Assembly (NCBI GenBank): GCA_016715885.1 | Contig: JADJXL010000023.1 | Location: 186,001-250,000, forward strand | Source: Polyangiaceae bacterium | GTDB taxonomy: Bacteria > Myxococcota_A > Polyangia > Polyangiales > Polyangiaceae | Length of the DNA stretch: 64,000 nucleotides | Reading direction: 5' to 3' | In this document: one piece after another, positions 27,350 to 35,406 of the stretch | Numbering within the stretch: the first letter of the stretch is position 1 | Layout of the letters: each line of letters starts with the position of its first letter | Notes under the pieces: model-generated | What the model was told of the DNA's origin: nothing | The model's input: the letters and a program-made list of their open reading frames with translations, nothing else | Databases searched by the model: none | Made by a program: the position numbers and the translations under genes

Positions 27350-27355
27350 CGGGTT

Positions 27356-27640
27356 TCAATCTCCAAACAGCGCGACGAGAATTTGGTCGACGATCACGAG
27401 GACGGCGGAGATGAGGCACGCTGCGCCGAAGCCCATGAAAAGGCCTTTTCCGCGTCGTGTGACCCAGCCCCAGCCGAGCATCGACCAAGGGCCGAAGTTG
27501 AAGATGGCTTGGGCGCGCGTGGCGGCGTTCCAGCTTCGAGCGCGTTGGTCCTCGTCGAGACGTTTTTGGTCCCAACTTTGGATGATGAGCGTCAGGAGGA
27601 TCCCGAGGATCCAGTTGGTGAGAAGCCGGACGGCCTGCAT
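27356..27640 (-). CDS. Small two-TM membrane protein
   Basis: 94 residues with two hydrophobic segments, LTNWILGILLTLIIQSW near the N-terminus and GFGAACLISAVLVIVDQILVALF near the C-terminus. They are separated by a charged loop that contains FNFGPWSMLGWGWVTRRGKG. The family is not recognised; the layout suggests a small inner-membrane protein. It is convergent with polX, six bases apart. The 260 bases between its start and the EF-G gene hold no other gene and should contain both divergent promoters. Confidence 0.55.
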   Translation of the reverse strand: MQAVRLLTNWILGILLTLIIQSWDQKRLDEDQRARSWNAATRAQAIFNFGPWSMLGWGWVTRRGKGLFMGFGAACLISAVLVIVDQILVALFGD

Positions 27641-27899
27641 GAATGGACGGATTGGGCAAACAGTCGCTAGAGGGCGTTCCGCAGGCGTCGCGAGCGTTGC
27701 GACGCGAGGGAGAACGGCGCAAGCCTACACCGTACGTCGTGCACGTTCGACCGACGCGTCGCGGCGCGCAGCAGGCTGATGAAGGCCATCTGCAAATAAG
27801 CCCCTGGTAAGCTTGGCCGATCACAGGTAGAGGGGATATCCGCCCTTCGCTGGAGGCGCTGGACCTCGTACGCGTGAGGGGCGTGGACAGGAACCGACG

Positions 27900-30011
27900 A
27901 TGACACCCACTGCGCCTAGCGACATCCGCAACGTTGCTCTGATTGGCCACAAAGGTTCCGGTAAGACGTCGCTTGCAGAAGCCATGCTGTACGTGGCGAA
28001 GGCGACGCCCAAGCTCGGAAAAGTGGACGACAAGTCGAGCATTCTCGACGACACGGCCGAGGAAAAAGACCATGCGTGCTCGCTCGAAGCGAGCGTTGCT
28101 TACCTCTCGTGGGCCGGCAAAAAAGTGAACGTGGTCGACACGCCCGGTGAAGGCAGTTTCCTTGCGGAAACGCGTCTCGCCATCGGCGCGGTCGATGCAG
28201 CCGTGCTCGTCGTGAGCGGCAAGGACGGCGTGCAACCGATCACGGAGCGCGTGTTCGGTTGGGCGCGTGCGCAGGGGATTCCCGTGCTGGTCGTCGTCAC
28301 GAAGGTCGATGCGGAGAACGCTCGGCCCGACGATGTCGTGAGCGAGATCAAGGCACGCCTGAAGGCTCCCGTCGCCGTCATGGAGCATCACGTGGGCGAG
28401 GGGCTCACGTACGAAGGCATCATCGCGCTGCGCACGAAGAAGGCGTGGATCGGCAAACCCGAAGCGCCGAATGCGGTCGCGCCAGGCGCGCTCCCGGACA
28501 AACTCGCCGGCGAGCTCGAGAATGGCCGCGCCAAACTCGTCGATGATGTTGCCGGGACAAACGACGACCTCACCGAGAAGTACCTGACCGAAGGTGACCT
28601 CACGCAGGAAGAGCTCGATAGCGGCCTGCGAGCTGCCGTGCTCGAACGCAAAGTCGTTCCCGTTTATTTTGCTTCGGGCACGCGTCCGAGCGGCGTCGTT
28701 GCATTGCTCGACGGCATCGTGGAGCTCGTTCCTCCGCCGACGGCGCACGCTGCTTGGAAGGGCACGTTGCCTGGCGGCAAAGTCGGTGCGGAACCCGTTG
28801 CAGCCGAACGACCGAGCTCCGTCGACGCACCCGTTTCGGCGTTCGTCTTCAAGACGTCGATCGATCCGCATGCAGGGCGCACGTCGTTCGTGCGCGTCTT
28901 GTCGGGCACGTTGAAGGCCGACAGCACGCTCCTCAACGCGTCGACGGGAAACACCGAGCGCGTGGGCAAGGTGTTCAACATCGTCGGCAAGGACGCGAAA
29001 GCCATCGACGAAGCGAAGGCGGGCGACATCGTTGCGCTGGCCAAGCTCAAGGCGACGACGAGCGGGCAGACGTTGTGCGACGAGAAGCAGAGCTTCTTGT
29101 TCACGGCGCCCGATTTGCCGCCGGCGCTGTTCTCGCGTGGTGTGAAGTTCGAGGGCAAAGGGGCCGAGGAAAAGGTCAGCACCGCGCTCTACAAGCTCAC
29201 CGAAGAAGATCCTGGTTTGACCGTGGCGATCGAAGAGACGACACGCGAGCTCGTCGTGTCGGGACTCGGATCGCTGCATCTCGAGATTACCGTCGAACGC
29301 ATTCGCCGCCGCATCGGCATCGATTGCCGCCTCGGTGCCCCGCACATTGCCTACAAAGAAACGATCACCAAGAAGGTCACGGGCATCGAAGGCAAGCACA
29401 AGAAGCAGAGCGGTGGACACGGCCAGTTCGGCGTTTGTTACATCGACATGGAGCCCACGGCGCGCAACGAAGGGTTTGTCTTCGAAGATGCGATCGTCGG
29501 TGGATCGATTCCGCGGCAGTTCATTCCGTCGGTCGAAAAGGGCGTCGTCAAGGCGATGGCGAAGGGCTTCTTGGCCGGCTACCCGATCGTGGACCTGAAG
29601 GTTCGCGTCTACGACGGCAAGTATCACGACGTCGATTCGTCCGACGCTGCGTTCCAGTTGGCTGGAAGCAAAGCGTTCAAAGCCGCCATTGCTCACGCAG
29701 GCGCCGTGATTCTCGAGCCTGTCGTGAAGCTGAACGTCGTCGTGCCGAGCGTCGCGACGGGTGACGTCATCGGCGACATCAACAGCCGCCGCGGCCGCAT
29801 CCTCGGAACCGATTCCATTGATGATCAAACGATCGTCAATGCGTACGTCCCGCTCTCCGAAATCCTCGAATACGAGTCCAAGTTGAAGAGCATGACGCAG
29901 GGCAAAGGCACGTTCTCGATGTCCGTCGATCACCTCGCGATTTGTCCGCCGATGGTGCAGGAGAAGGTCATCAAGGACAGCGGCTTCAAGGCTGTCGAAG
30001 AAGAAGACTGA
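27900..30011 (+). CDS. Elongation factor G paralogue (EF-G2-like)
   Basis: 703 residues covering all EF-G domains: GTPase, domain II (VSAFVFKTSIDPHAGRTSFVRVLSG), III (GSLHLEITVERI), IV (KKQSGGHGQFGVCYIDMEP) and V. The P-loop is GHKGSGKT at 16-23 rather than the canonical AHVDAGKT/GHIDHGKT. The switch II motif is DTPGEGSF at 80-87 instead of DTPGHVDF, so the GTP-hydrolysis His is Glu84, and the G4 motif is TKVD. It is therefore a divergent paralogue like the EF-G2 group, not the main fusA. No ribosomal genes adjoin it. A ribosome-binding site (AGGA, seven bases from ATG) supports the start. Confidence 0.85.
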   Translation: MTPTAPSDIRNVALIGHKGSGKTSLAEAMLYVAKATPKLGKVDDKSSILDDTAEEKDHACSLEASVAYLSWAGKKVNVVDTPGEGSFLAETRLAIGAVDAAVLVVSGKDGVQPITERVFGWARAQGIPVLVVVTKVDAENARPDDVVSEIKARLKAPVAVMEHHVGEGLTYEGIIALRTKKAWIGKPEAPNAVAPGALPDKLAGELENGRAKLVDDVAGTNDDLTEKYLTEGDLTQEELDSGLRAAVLERKVVPVYFASGTRPSGVVALLDGIVELVPPPTAHAAWKGTLPGGKVGAEPVAAERPSSVDAPVSAFVFKTSIDPHAGRTSFVRVLSGTLKADSTLLNASTGNTERVGKVFNIVGKDAKAIDEAKAGDIVALAKLKATTSGQTLCDEKQSFLFTAPDLPPALFSRGVKFEGKGAEEKVSTALYKLTEEDPGLTVAIEETTRELVVSGLGSLHLEITVERIRRRIGIDCRLGAPHIAYKETITKKVTGIEGKHKKQSGGHGQFGVCYIDMEPTARNEGFVFEDAIVGGSIPRQFIPSVEKGVVKAMAKGFLAGYPIVDLKVRVYDGKYHDVDSSDAAFQLAGSKAFKAAIAHAGAVILEPVVKLNVVVPSVATGDVIGDINSRRGRILGTDSIDDQTIVNAYVPLSEILEYESKLKSMTQGKGTFSMSVDHLAICPPMVQEKVIKDSGFKAVEEED

Positions 30012-30040
30012 GCACCGTTCGGTTAGGAATAAGGCGAAAT

Positions 30041-30191
30041 CCGGGGGGTATGGGGGGCAGAGCAGTCGGCTCGTCCATTGGGCGAAGCCCAATGGACTCA
30101 CAGAGCCGCCTGCGAGCCCCCCATCGTGACAAAACTCTCGCGAGCGCGCGTCCCACGCGCGCGACGCGAGCGTACAAATCCAGACCCGGAA
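30041..30191 (+). repeat. Dispersed palindromic repeat, copy 1
   Basis: It opens with GGGGGGTATGGGGGGCAGAG and closes with GCCCCCCATCGTGAC plus a GC-rich hairpin (CGAGCGCGCG...CGCGCGACGCGAGCG) and CAAATCCAGACCCGG. The constant ends can pair (GGGGGGC with GCCCCCC). Between them lies a copy-specific hairpin, TCCATTGGGC/GCCCAATGGA. It fills the gap between the EF-G paralogue and the RCK gene, ending 16 bases before the latter's ATG. Related copies are at 35001, 38815, 50566, 51589 and 60278, and a partial one is at 31268. Confidence 0.8.
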
Positions 30192-30207
30192 TCAAACCAG
30201 ACACTCT

Positions 30208-31269
30208 ATGCCCGCTCCTTCGAGTCGCACGTTGCGCCGACGACCTCGTTATCGCTGGTTTCGCGTGCGGCTCGCGATTGCCGGTTACGTGTTGCGACGT
30301 CTCGGCCCGCCGCTCGTGTACGCCGCGCTGTATCTTCTGGGCGCGTCGCTTCTCTTGCGCTGGGACCTGCGTCGCCACGGCGAAGCGATTCCCGACTTTG
30401 CGACGACCGTGTGGTCGCTCTGGACGCTGCTCGTGTTCGAACCGACCGAAGCGTTTCCTCACTCGCTGGTCGCGCGAGGCGTTTACTGGTTCACGCCGCT
30501 CGCAGGGCTTTTTCTGCTGGCGCAGGGGGTCTTCAAAATAGGCGCATCGCTGCTCGATCTGGCGACGCAGCGCGAACTTTGGACGTCGATCATGACCGAC
30601 ATGATGAACAAGCACGTGGTGGTGTGCGGCCTCGGGCACGTCGGATACCGCGTGAGCGAAGAGCTTTGTCAGTTGGGCGAAGACGTGGTCGCCATCGAGC
30701 AAAGCGAGGGCCGTCCGTTCATCGAGACGATCCGTGCCAAGGGCGTGCCCGTGCTCGTCGGGGATGCGCGTCGCGACGAGCTGCTCGTGAAAGTGGGCGT
30801 GGCTCGGGCGAAGGCGATCGTGTGTGCGACGGGCGATGACCTTGCAAACTTGGAGATCGCGCTCGATGCCAAGCGCATGAATCCGAACGTACGCGTGGTG
30901 ATGCGGATGTTCGATCAGCGTCTCGCAGGCAAAGTGGGCGGAGCGCTCGAGCTCGACGAGTCGTTTTCGACGAGCGCGTTATCGGCGCCGCTCATTGCGA
31001 TTCAAGCGACGCATGAAGGCGTGCATTCGGCGTATCGATTGGAGGACGTCGTGCGTGTGACGGCGGATGTGGTGGTGGGTTCGTCGCACCCGGACAGTGC
31101 CGCGATCGACATCGAGGAACGGTTGCCGTGTCGGATCGTGAGTCGCAAGCGCGCGGGTGCAGAGGGTTTTACCGCGGTGCGTCCGAAGGACATCGTGCAC
31201 GCGGGAGACACGCTCATCGTGGATTGTGCGGGCGTGGATTTGGCCGCGGTGCGGTTTCAGCTCGGATGA
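30208..31269 (+). CDS. RCK/TrkA-N domain channel-like membrane protein
   Basis: 353 residues in an MthK-like layout: TM1 (LVYAALYLLGASLLLRW), a pore-like re-entrant region, TM2 (WFTPLAGLFLLAQGVFKIG), then an RCK domain. The RCK Rossmann motif is VVVCGLGHVGYRVSEEL with an Asp/Glu-ended second strand (DVVAIEQSE), followed by the C-terminal TrkA-C-like part (VHAGDTLIVDCAG). Where potassium channels have TVGYGD, this protein has LVFEPTEAFP, so the selectivity filter is absent. It may be a regulatory or non-selective relative. The start follows the repeat at 30041 directly and has no clear Shine-Dalgarno sequence. Confidence 0.75.
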   Translation: MPAPSSRTLRRRPRYRWFRVRLAIAGYVLRRLGPPLVYAALYLLGASLLLRWDLRRHGEAIPDFATTVWSLWTLLVFEPTEAFPHSLVARGVYWFTPLAGLFLLAQGVFKIGASLLDLATQRELWTSIMTDMMNKHVVVCGLGHVGYRVSEELCQLGEDVVAIEQSEGRPFIETIRAKGVPVLVGDARRDELLVKVGVARAKAIVCATGDDLANLEIALDAKRMNPNVRVVMRMFDQRLAGKVGGALELDESFSTSALSAPLIAIQATHEGVHSAYRLEDVVRVTADVVVGSSHPDSAAIDIEERLPCRIVSRKRAGAEGFTAVRPKDIVHAGDTLIVDCAGVDLAAVRFQLG

Positions 31270-31320
31270 CTTCCCCCTCTCCGCCGCGCAGCGGGTGAGA
31301 GGGGGTTAGGGGGTGAGGCG
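31268..31320 (+). repeat. Stand-alone copy of the inner hairpin module of the dispersed repeat
   Basis: It has the same CCCCCTCTCCGCCGCGC...GAGAGGGGGTTAGGGGGTGAGGCGC module that lies inside copies at 35001 and 60278, but without the outer ends. It separates the convergent RCK and nucleotidyltransferase genes and supplies the last codons (Arg-Leu-Thr-Pro-stop) of the latter. It can fold into a GC-rich hairpin and may act as a bidirectional terminator. Confidence 0.7.
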
Positions 31321-32070
31321 CCACCATTCTTCGGCGAGTGACGCGTCTTCGGTCGTATCGATTTCCATGTAGCCGCCGTGCGTATCGACGCGGTGCATGG
31401 GCTCGCCGCGTTCGAGCATGCGCTGGAGCAGATCGATGAGGTACGCCTTTTCGAACGTGCGGCCTTCGCGGAATTCGCCTTCGGGAAACGCGGCGCGGGC
31501 TTCGTCGTACGCCTGGACAAACCTGCGCGAACCCTCGGCCGAAAGCTTCATGACGCCGATGAACTCGCCCGATGCGCGCTCGGATGCGATGCGGCGCGAA
31601 AGCTCGACGATGCGGCTTCCATCGGCCCGCATTTTTTCTGCATCCGTTTCGGGGTGCTGCGAGCGACCGACGTAGCGCCTTCGCCAATCGGTATCGCACG
31701 CGAGCGTGATGTCGTGCGGGGACTTCACGATGTCGGCGACGATCTGCGGGCGATAGACGATGTCGGCGTACGTCGAGACAAACCCGTCTTGGAGATACTC
31801 GCGGGCGCACAGAAGCGAGGCGAGGATGTTGTTGCGTTCCCAGTTCTTGTTCTCGACGTAGGTGAAGTCGGGGTAACGCGCGCGGATGACGTCGGCCTTG
31901 TAGCCGCAGATGAAGACGATGTCCTTTGAGGTGAAACCACCTGCAGCGAGGGCTTCGAGGATGCCGTCGAGCATGGGTCGTCCGAGGATGGGGACGAGGG
32001 TTTTGGGGATGTCTTCGGTGAGGTGTTTGAGGCGGCTGCCGCGGCCAGCGCCGATGATGATGGCTTTCAC
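31306..32070 (-). CDS. LicC-like sugar/choline-phosphate nucleotidyltransferase
   Basis: 254 residues. The N-terminal nucleotide-binding signature is GAGRGSRLKHLTEDIPKTLVPILGRPML, the NTP-transferase G-x-G-x-R...PK pattern. The metal-binding Asp is in STYADIVYRP and a second in YMEIDTTED near the C-terminus. It resembles LicC/choline-phosphate cytidylyltransferases and sugar-1-phosphate nucleotidyltransferases that activate head groups for envelope glycans or lipids; the substrate cannot be read. Its C-terminal four residues are encoded by the inner hairpin module at 31268-31320, an apparent insertion at the gene end. Confidence 0.82.
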   Translation of the reverse strand: MKAIIIGAGRGSRLKHLTEDIPKTLVPILGRPMLDGILEALAAGGFTSKDIVFICGYKADVIRARYPDFTYVENKNWERNNILASLLCAREYLQDGFVSTYADIVYRPQIVADIVKSPHDITLACDTDWRRRYVGRSQHPETDAEKMRADGSRIVELSRRIASERASGEFIGVMKLSAEGSRRFVQAYDEARAAFPEGEFREGRTFEKAYLIDLLQRMLERGEPMHRVDTHGGYMEIDTTEDASLAEEWWRLTP

Positions 32071-32093
32071 GGCGAGCGAGTTAGCACGGTGTA

Positions 32094-32130
32094 CAAAAGG
32101 CCGCGAGCGGCCGGTTGAAGGCCGCTCGCG
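32094..32130 (-). terminator. Probable Rho-independent terminator of the 32155 lipoprotein gene
   Basis: An 11-bp perfect inverted repeat (GCGAGCGGCC/GGCCGCTCGC core, 32102-32130, 7-base loop) is followed on the minus strand by GGCCTTTTGT. It lies 25 bases after the lipoprotein stop and before the nucleotidyltransferase start on the same strand. The T-tract is short, so efficiency is uncertain. Confidence 0.55.
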
Positions 32131-32154
32131 AGCGTGTTCGTTGGGCAGTGTGGA

Positions 32155-32643
32155 TCAGATGTCGCCGGAACAGGAACCGAACGCGCCGCTGCACGCACCG
32201 GTCTGAATGCACGTGCCGCAGGCCATCGAGGGGGCGTCCATGCCACCGCAGTACGTGGACGTCGCGCAATCGGCACCGCAGCCGTTTGCCATGTCGCACG
32301 TACACATCGCGAGCTCGGTGAACAACGTTTCCGAGTTCAGGCCCGACGAGGGATTCGTTTGGCAGAGCGTTCCCGGCATGCCGCCCGTCGCGAGTGCGGT
32401 CACGTATTCGCCGCAGCCGACGCACGCCGCCATGCCGCCACCACCGCCGCCCACGCCCGCACCCGCGGTTCCACCGCCGCCGGCCGTGCCGCCAGCACCG
32501 CCGCCGCCGTCGTTGCCCGTATTGCCTTCACCACCGGACCCGCCGCCGCCGTTGCCGCCGCCGGGCGTGCTATCGACGAGGACGCAGCCACCAAGCACAA
32601 GCATCGACACCGCACCAAGCATCGCAAAAGTTCGCAGATTCAT
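32155..32643 (-). CDS. Cys-rich lipoprotein with Gly-rich linker
   Basis: 162 residues from the ATG at 32643, with GGAGGAG upstream. The signal peptide ends VLGGC. The linker is GGGGSGGEGN...GGTAGGGGTAG. The C-terminal 85 residues contain twelve cysteines in CxxC-like pairs (ACVGCGEYV, MCTCDMANGCGADC, TYCGG, CGTCIQTGACSG). This pattern is seen in many myxobacterial secreted proteins of unknown role. It could bind metal or be disulphide-bonded. A hairpin terminator lies downstream. Confidence 0.75.
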   Translation of the reverse strand: MNLRTFAMLGAVSMLVLGGCVLVDSTPGGGNGGGGSGGEGNTGNDGGGGAGGTAGGGGTAGAGVGGGGGGMAACVGCGEYVTALATGGMPGTLCQTNPSSGLNSETLFTELAMCTCDMANGCGADCATSTYCGGMDAPSMACGTCIQTGACSGAFGSCSGDI

Positions 32644-32939
32644 TCTATCTCCTCCAGGTAAGCACCCGAGTACTACAAGGACTCGCCCGACACTAGCAGA
32701 GCAGCTTTCCTGGGCCAACCATACGCAACTTACGCACATGGCAATCAGGCCCATCGAACTTGCGTGACGTGAGCACTCGCGTGACCACGCCGCGCGTCAT
32801 CCATTCCGATCAACAAGCAAGCGTCTCTGCCAAGAAACCATCGCGTGCGTGAACGTTGCTGCATTCATCGCACGGCGAAAGCACCAGCGGCCTTGGACGG
32901 TGCACGAGCGCCACGATTCACACGCGCTCGAAATTCTTT

Positions 32940-34040
32940 CTACGAAGCGTAAAGCGCGGAAAATGCCGCATGAAGACCATCGGGGCCAAGCTCGCGCTCA
33001 CGGCGATGAAACTCCGGCAATGCCGCTTGATAGGCCTCGTCGAGCCGCAGGATGTCAGACGCGAAACCAGGCTCGAAGAGCTTCATCGTCGCCGCGCCGA
33101 GCTCCATGACGTCTTGATATTGGCCGCGTTCTTTCAAAATTTGCGCGGACAAACCATACATGAGCAGCCCTCCGGGAATGGCCCCGAGCGCTGTCGTCGC
33201 GACCGCGGGATAACAAATGCGCACGGTCTTCGCGCCAAAACGTTCGCGTATTCGCGCCATCGTTTCGCGCTGAAGTTTCTTCGCACCCGCAAGCGGACCC
33301 ATCGCATACACCGGATCGTCAGGCTCGAAGTCGTAATCGCAAAACGCGACGATGCTTTGACCTGCAACGAGTAGCCCCGCGTTCGCCAGCGCCTCGGCCC
33401 ACATGAGCGACGACGTACCCATGAATCGGTTCGTTCGCTCGATGTCCGTATCGGTCGCAACTTCGACCTCGACAAACCCCACGCGACGAATGTTTTCCCG
33501 GCGGCTGAAGTCGGGCACCTGCAAGACGGGATCGAACGCGACGTCGACGTCCTTTACCTTGGTCGGACCGTGCTCGACGTACCGCTTCGTGGCGCCCGCA
33601 GCGATGCCGTTGATGAGGTGCACTGCGCGGTATTTGCCTTTGATTTCGGCGATGACCTCGTCCGCGATGCCGGGCTTGGTCGCGTCGCTGTTCCAAAAGC
33701 GCGCGGTGAGTCCTTCGGAGGCGGCTCGTTCGCAAAGCGCTGCGACGTGATGCACGCCGATCTGCATTTTGTCGCTGTCGTAATGCACGCCGAAGACGGC
33801 TGCGCGCGCCCCGAACAAAAGCTCGATCGCGACCGCTCGGGTGATCCCGTTCGACCCACCGAGAATGATGACGGCCGTGTCGTCTGGAACGACGGCACCA
33901 CGCGGGCAAACTCGAGCGAGCTGCGTTGCGAGAAGATCACGCGCGGTCGCCGGACCGTGCGCGGCAAGGCCCGAAACGATGCTGCGACGATCGGTGCCAC
34001 CGAGAGGGAGTTTCTTGAAGACTTCGAGGTCCACGGGCAC
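32940..34040 (-). CDS. FabV/TER-like enoyl reductase
   Basis: 366 residues of the NAD(P)H-dependent trans-2-enoyl reductase type. There is a Rossmann glycine motif VIILGGSNGITRAVAIELLFGARAAVFGV, then FWNSDATKP, matching the order in FabV. The catalytic Y-x8-K is visible as Y-AMGPLAGA-K, in a VYAMGPLAGAKK segment like FabV's IYxxGTIGKAK. It would reduce enoyl-CoA or enoyl-ACP in fatty-acid metabolism. The start is a GTG at 34040 (another GTG is at 34034), only 9 bases from the divergent epimerase ATG, an unusually tight divergent pair. Confidence 0.72.
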   Translation of the reverse strand: MPVDLEVFKKLPLGGTDRRSIVSGLAAHGPATARDLLATQLARVCPRGAVVPDDTAVIILGGSNGITRAVAIELLFGARAAVFGVHYDSDKMQIGVHHVAALCERAASEGLTARFWNSDATKPGIADEVIAEIKGKYRAVHLINGIAAGATKRYVEHGPTKVKDVDVAFDPVLQVPDFSRRENIRRVGFVEVEVATDTDIERTNRFMGTSSLMWAEALANAGLLVAGQSIVAFCDYDFEPDDPVYAMGPLAGAKKLQRETMARIRERFGAKTVRICYPAVATTALGAIPGGLLMYGLSAQILKERGQYQDVMELGAATMKLFEPGFASDILRLDEAYQAALPEFHRRERELGPDGLHAAFSALYAS

Positions 34041-34049
34041 GCTCTTACC

Positions 34050-34982
34050 ATGGCAAAGAGCGACGTGGTCAAGTCCGTGCTGCTCACGGGCGGAACGGGA
34101 TTCATCGGGCGAAAACTCACGAAAACGCTGCTCGATCGCGGCGACTCCGTGACCGTGCTGTCACGCGATCCATCGCGCACGAGTGGGCGCTTGCCCAAGG
34201 GCTCGATCGCAGTTGCATACGATCCCGAGCGAGAAGGCCCGTGGCTCGATGAGCTCGGTCGCGCTTCGGCCGTCGTTCACTTGGCCGGTGAAAACGTGGG
34301 GCAGCGCTGGACCGAGGACGCCAAGCGCCGGATCCTGTCCAGCCGAGTGGATTCGACGCGGCTCGTCGTCGAAGGCATGCGGCGTGCGGAGAAAAAGCCT
34401 GACGTGTTCGTGTGCGCATCAGCCATCGGGATCTACGGACCACGGCCGAGCACCGAACGACTCACTGAAACGTCGGCGCGTGGTGAAGGGTTTCTCGCGG
34501 ACGTGGTGGATGCTTGGGAAGCCGCAGCAAGGCCGGCGGAAACGCTTGGTGTTCGAACGGTCATGCTGCGCATCGGGATCGTGCTGGGCGAAGGAGGCGG
34601 GCCGCTCGAGAAAATGCTCTTGCCGTTCAAGATGTTCGCTGGCGGTCCCATTGGATCGGGCTCACACGTGATCTCGTGGGTTCACGCGGACGACGTCGTG
34701 GGCCTCATCCTGTTTTGCCTCGACAAACCTGAAGCTCGAGGTCCCATCAACGCTGTTTCTCCGAATGCGGTGACGAACGAAGAGCTATCGAAAGCCATTG
34801 GTCGCGCGATGCACCGGCCGTCGTGGTTCCGCGTCCCCGAAGCGTTCATCAAGGTGGGCATGGGCGAAGCGGCCGAGATCGTGACGACGGGGCAGCACGT
34901 TTTGCCGCGCCGTGCCGAAGAGCTGGGCTACTCGTTTCGCTGGCCAAACCTCGACCCGGCGCTGGCGTCCATCCTGAAGTAG
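34050..34982 (+). CDS. TIGR01777-family NAD-dependent epimerase (YfcH/SDR39U1-like)
   Basis: 310 residues. The N-terminal Rossmann motif is VLLTGGTGFIGRKLTKTLLDRG; then VVHLAGENVGQRWTEDAKRRILSSRV and FVCASAIGIYG with the family's modified SDR active site. The C-terminal DUF1731-like part has VPEAFIKVGMGEAAEIVTTGQHVLP. It is an atypical extended SDR; physiological substrate unknown, often linked to division or envelope genes. I chose the ATG at 34050, since an upstream extension would run antisense through the FabV-like gene. Confidence 0.87.
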   Translation: MAKSDVVKSVLLTGGTGFIGRKLTKTLLDRGDSVTVLSRDPSRTSGRLPKGSIAVAYDPEREGPWLDELGRASAVVHLAGENVGQRWTEDAKRRILSSRVDSTRLVVEGMRRAEKKPDVFVCASAIGIYGPRPSTERLTETSARGEGFLADVVDAWEAAARPAETLGVRTVMLRIGIVLGEGGGPLEKMLLPFKMFAGGPIGSGSHVISWVHADDVVGLILFCLDKPEARGPINAVSPNAVTNEELSKAIGRAMHRPSWFRVPEAFIKVGMGEAAEIVTTGQHVLPRRAEELGYSFRWPNLDPALASILK

Positions 34983-35000
34983 CGTGGGCATGGATCCCGA

Positions 35001-35150
35001 GGGGTATGGGGGGCAGAGCAGTTGTTCCCCCTCTCCGCCGCGCCGTAGGCGCGGGGGAGAGGGGGTTAGGGGGTGAGGCGCGAGCCCCCCATCGTGACTG
35101 GCCTCGCGAAGCGGGCGTCTCACGCCCGCTTAGCGAGCGTCCAAGCCATG
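35001..35150 (+). repeat. Dispersed palindromic repeat, copy 2, with nested hairpin module
   Basis: The outer start GGGGTATGGGGGGCAGAGCA and the outer end GCGAGCCCCCCATCGTGACT match copy 1. The centre is replaced by the CCCCCTCTCCGCCGCGCC...GAGAGGGGGTTAGGGGGTGAGG module that occurs alone at 31268. The tail is a hairpin of CGAAGCGGGCGTC/CGCCCGCTTAGCG. It lies 18 bases after the epimerase stop. Confidence 0.8.
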
Positions 35151-35317
35151 TCCCGTGCTCACAAAAGGAACCCGGCCACCGGGAGTCGCCGAAACGTCGA
35201 CCAAATCGAGCAGCGAATCTCCCGGGGGCCGTGACGGCTGTCTCGGCGCTTCCCCCCCAGGAAGCGCACCGTCTTCGCTTCCATGAATATGCTGATCCCA
35301 AAAGGAGGTCGCTCGGG

Positions 35318-35365
35318 ATGAACTTGAAAACCGCTACAGGAAAGCCCCTACGCAAGACTGCGTAA
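35318..35365 (+). CDS. Possible 15-codon micro-ORF with strong ribosome-binding site
   Basis: ATG at 35318 is preceded by AAAGGAGGT with nine bases spacing, as good a Shine-Dalgarno as any in the window. It encodes MNLKTATGKPLRKTA. Another short frame from 35283 ends in TGA overlapping this ATG (ATGA). The rest of 35151-35406 holds nothing else I can recognise. It may be a basic micropeptide, a leader, or chance. Confidence 0.25.
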   Translation: MNLKTATGKPLRKTA

Positions 35366-35406
35366 CGCGCGCAGTGAGGCTGCACGGAATCAAGTGGAAG
35401 CAGAAA

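Noticed and set aside
27339..30101. Open frame of 920 codons opposite the EF-G paralogue
   Set aside because: It is a complementary-strand shadow of a high-GC gene; the composition is Arg/His-rich with no domain, while the plus strand encodes a full EF-G.
34993..35123. Short peptides with PHPLTPSP-like sequence repeated at several places
   Set aside because: They are translations of the intergenic repeat module and have no independent gene features.
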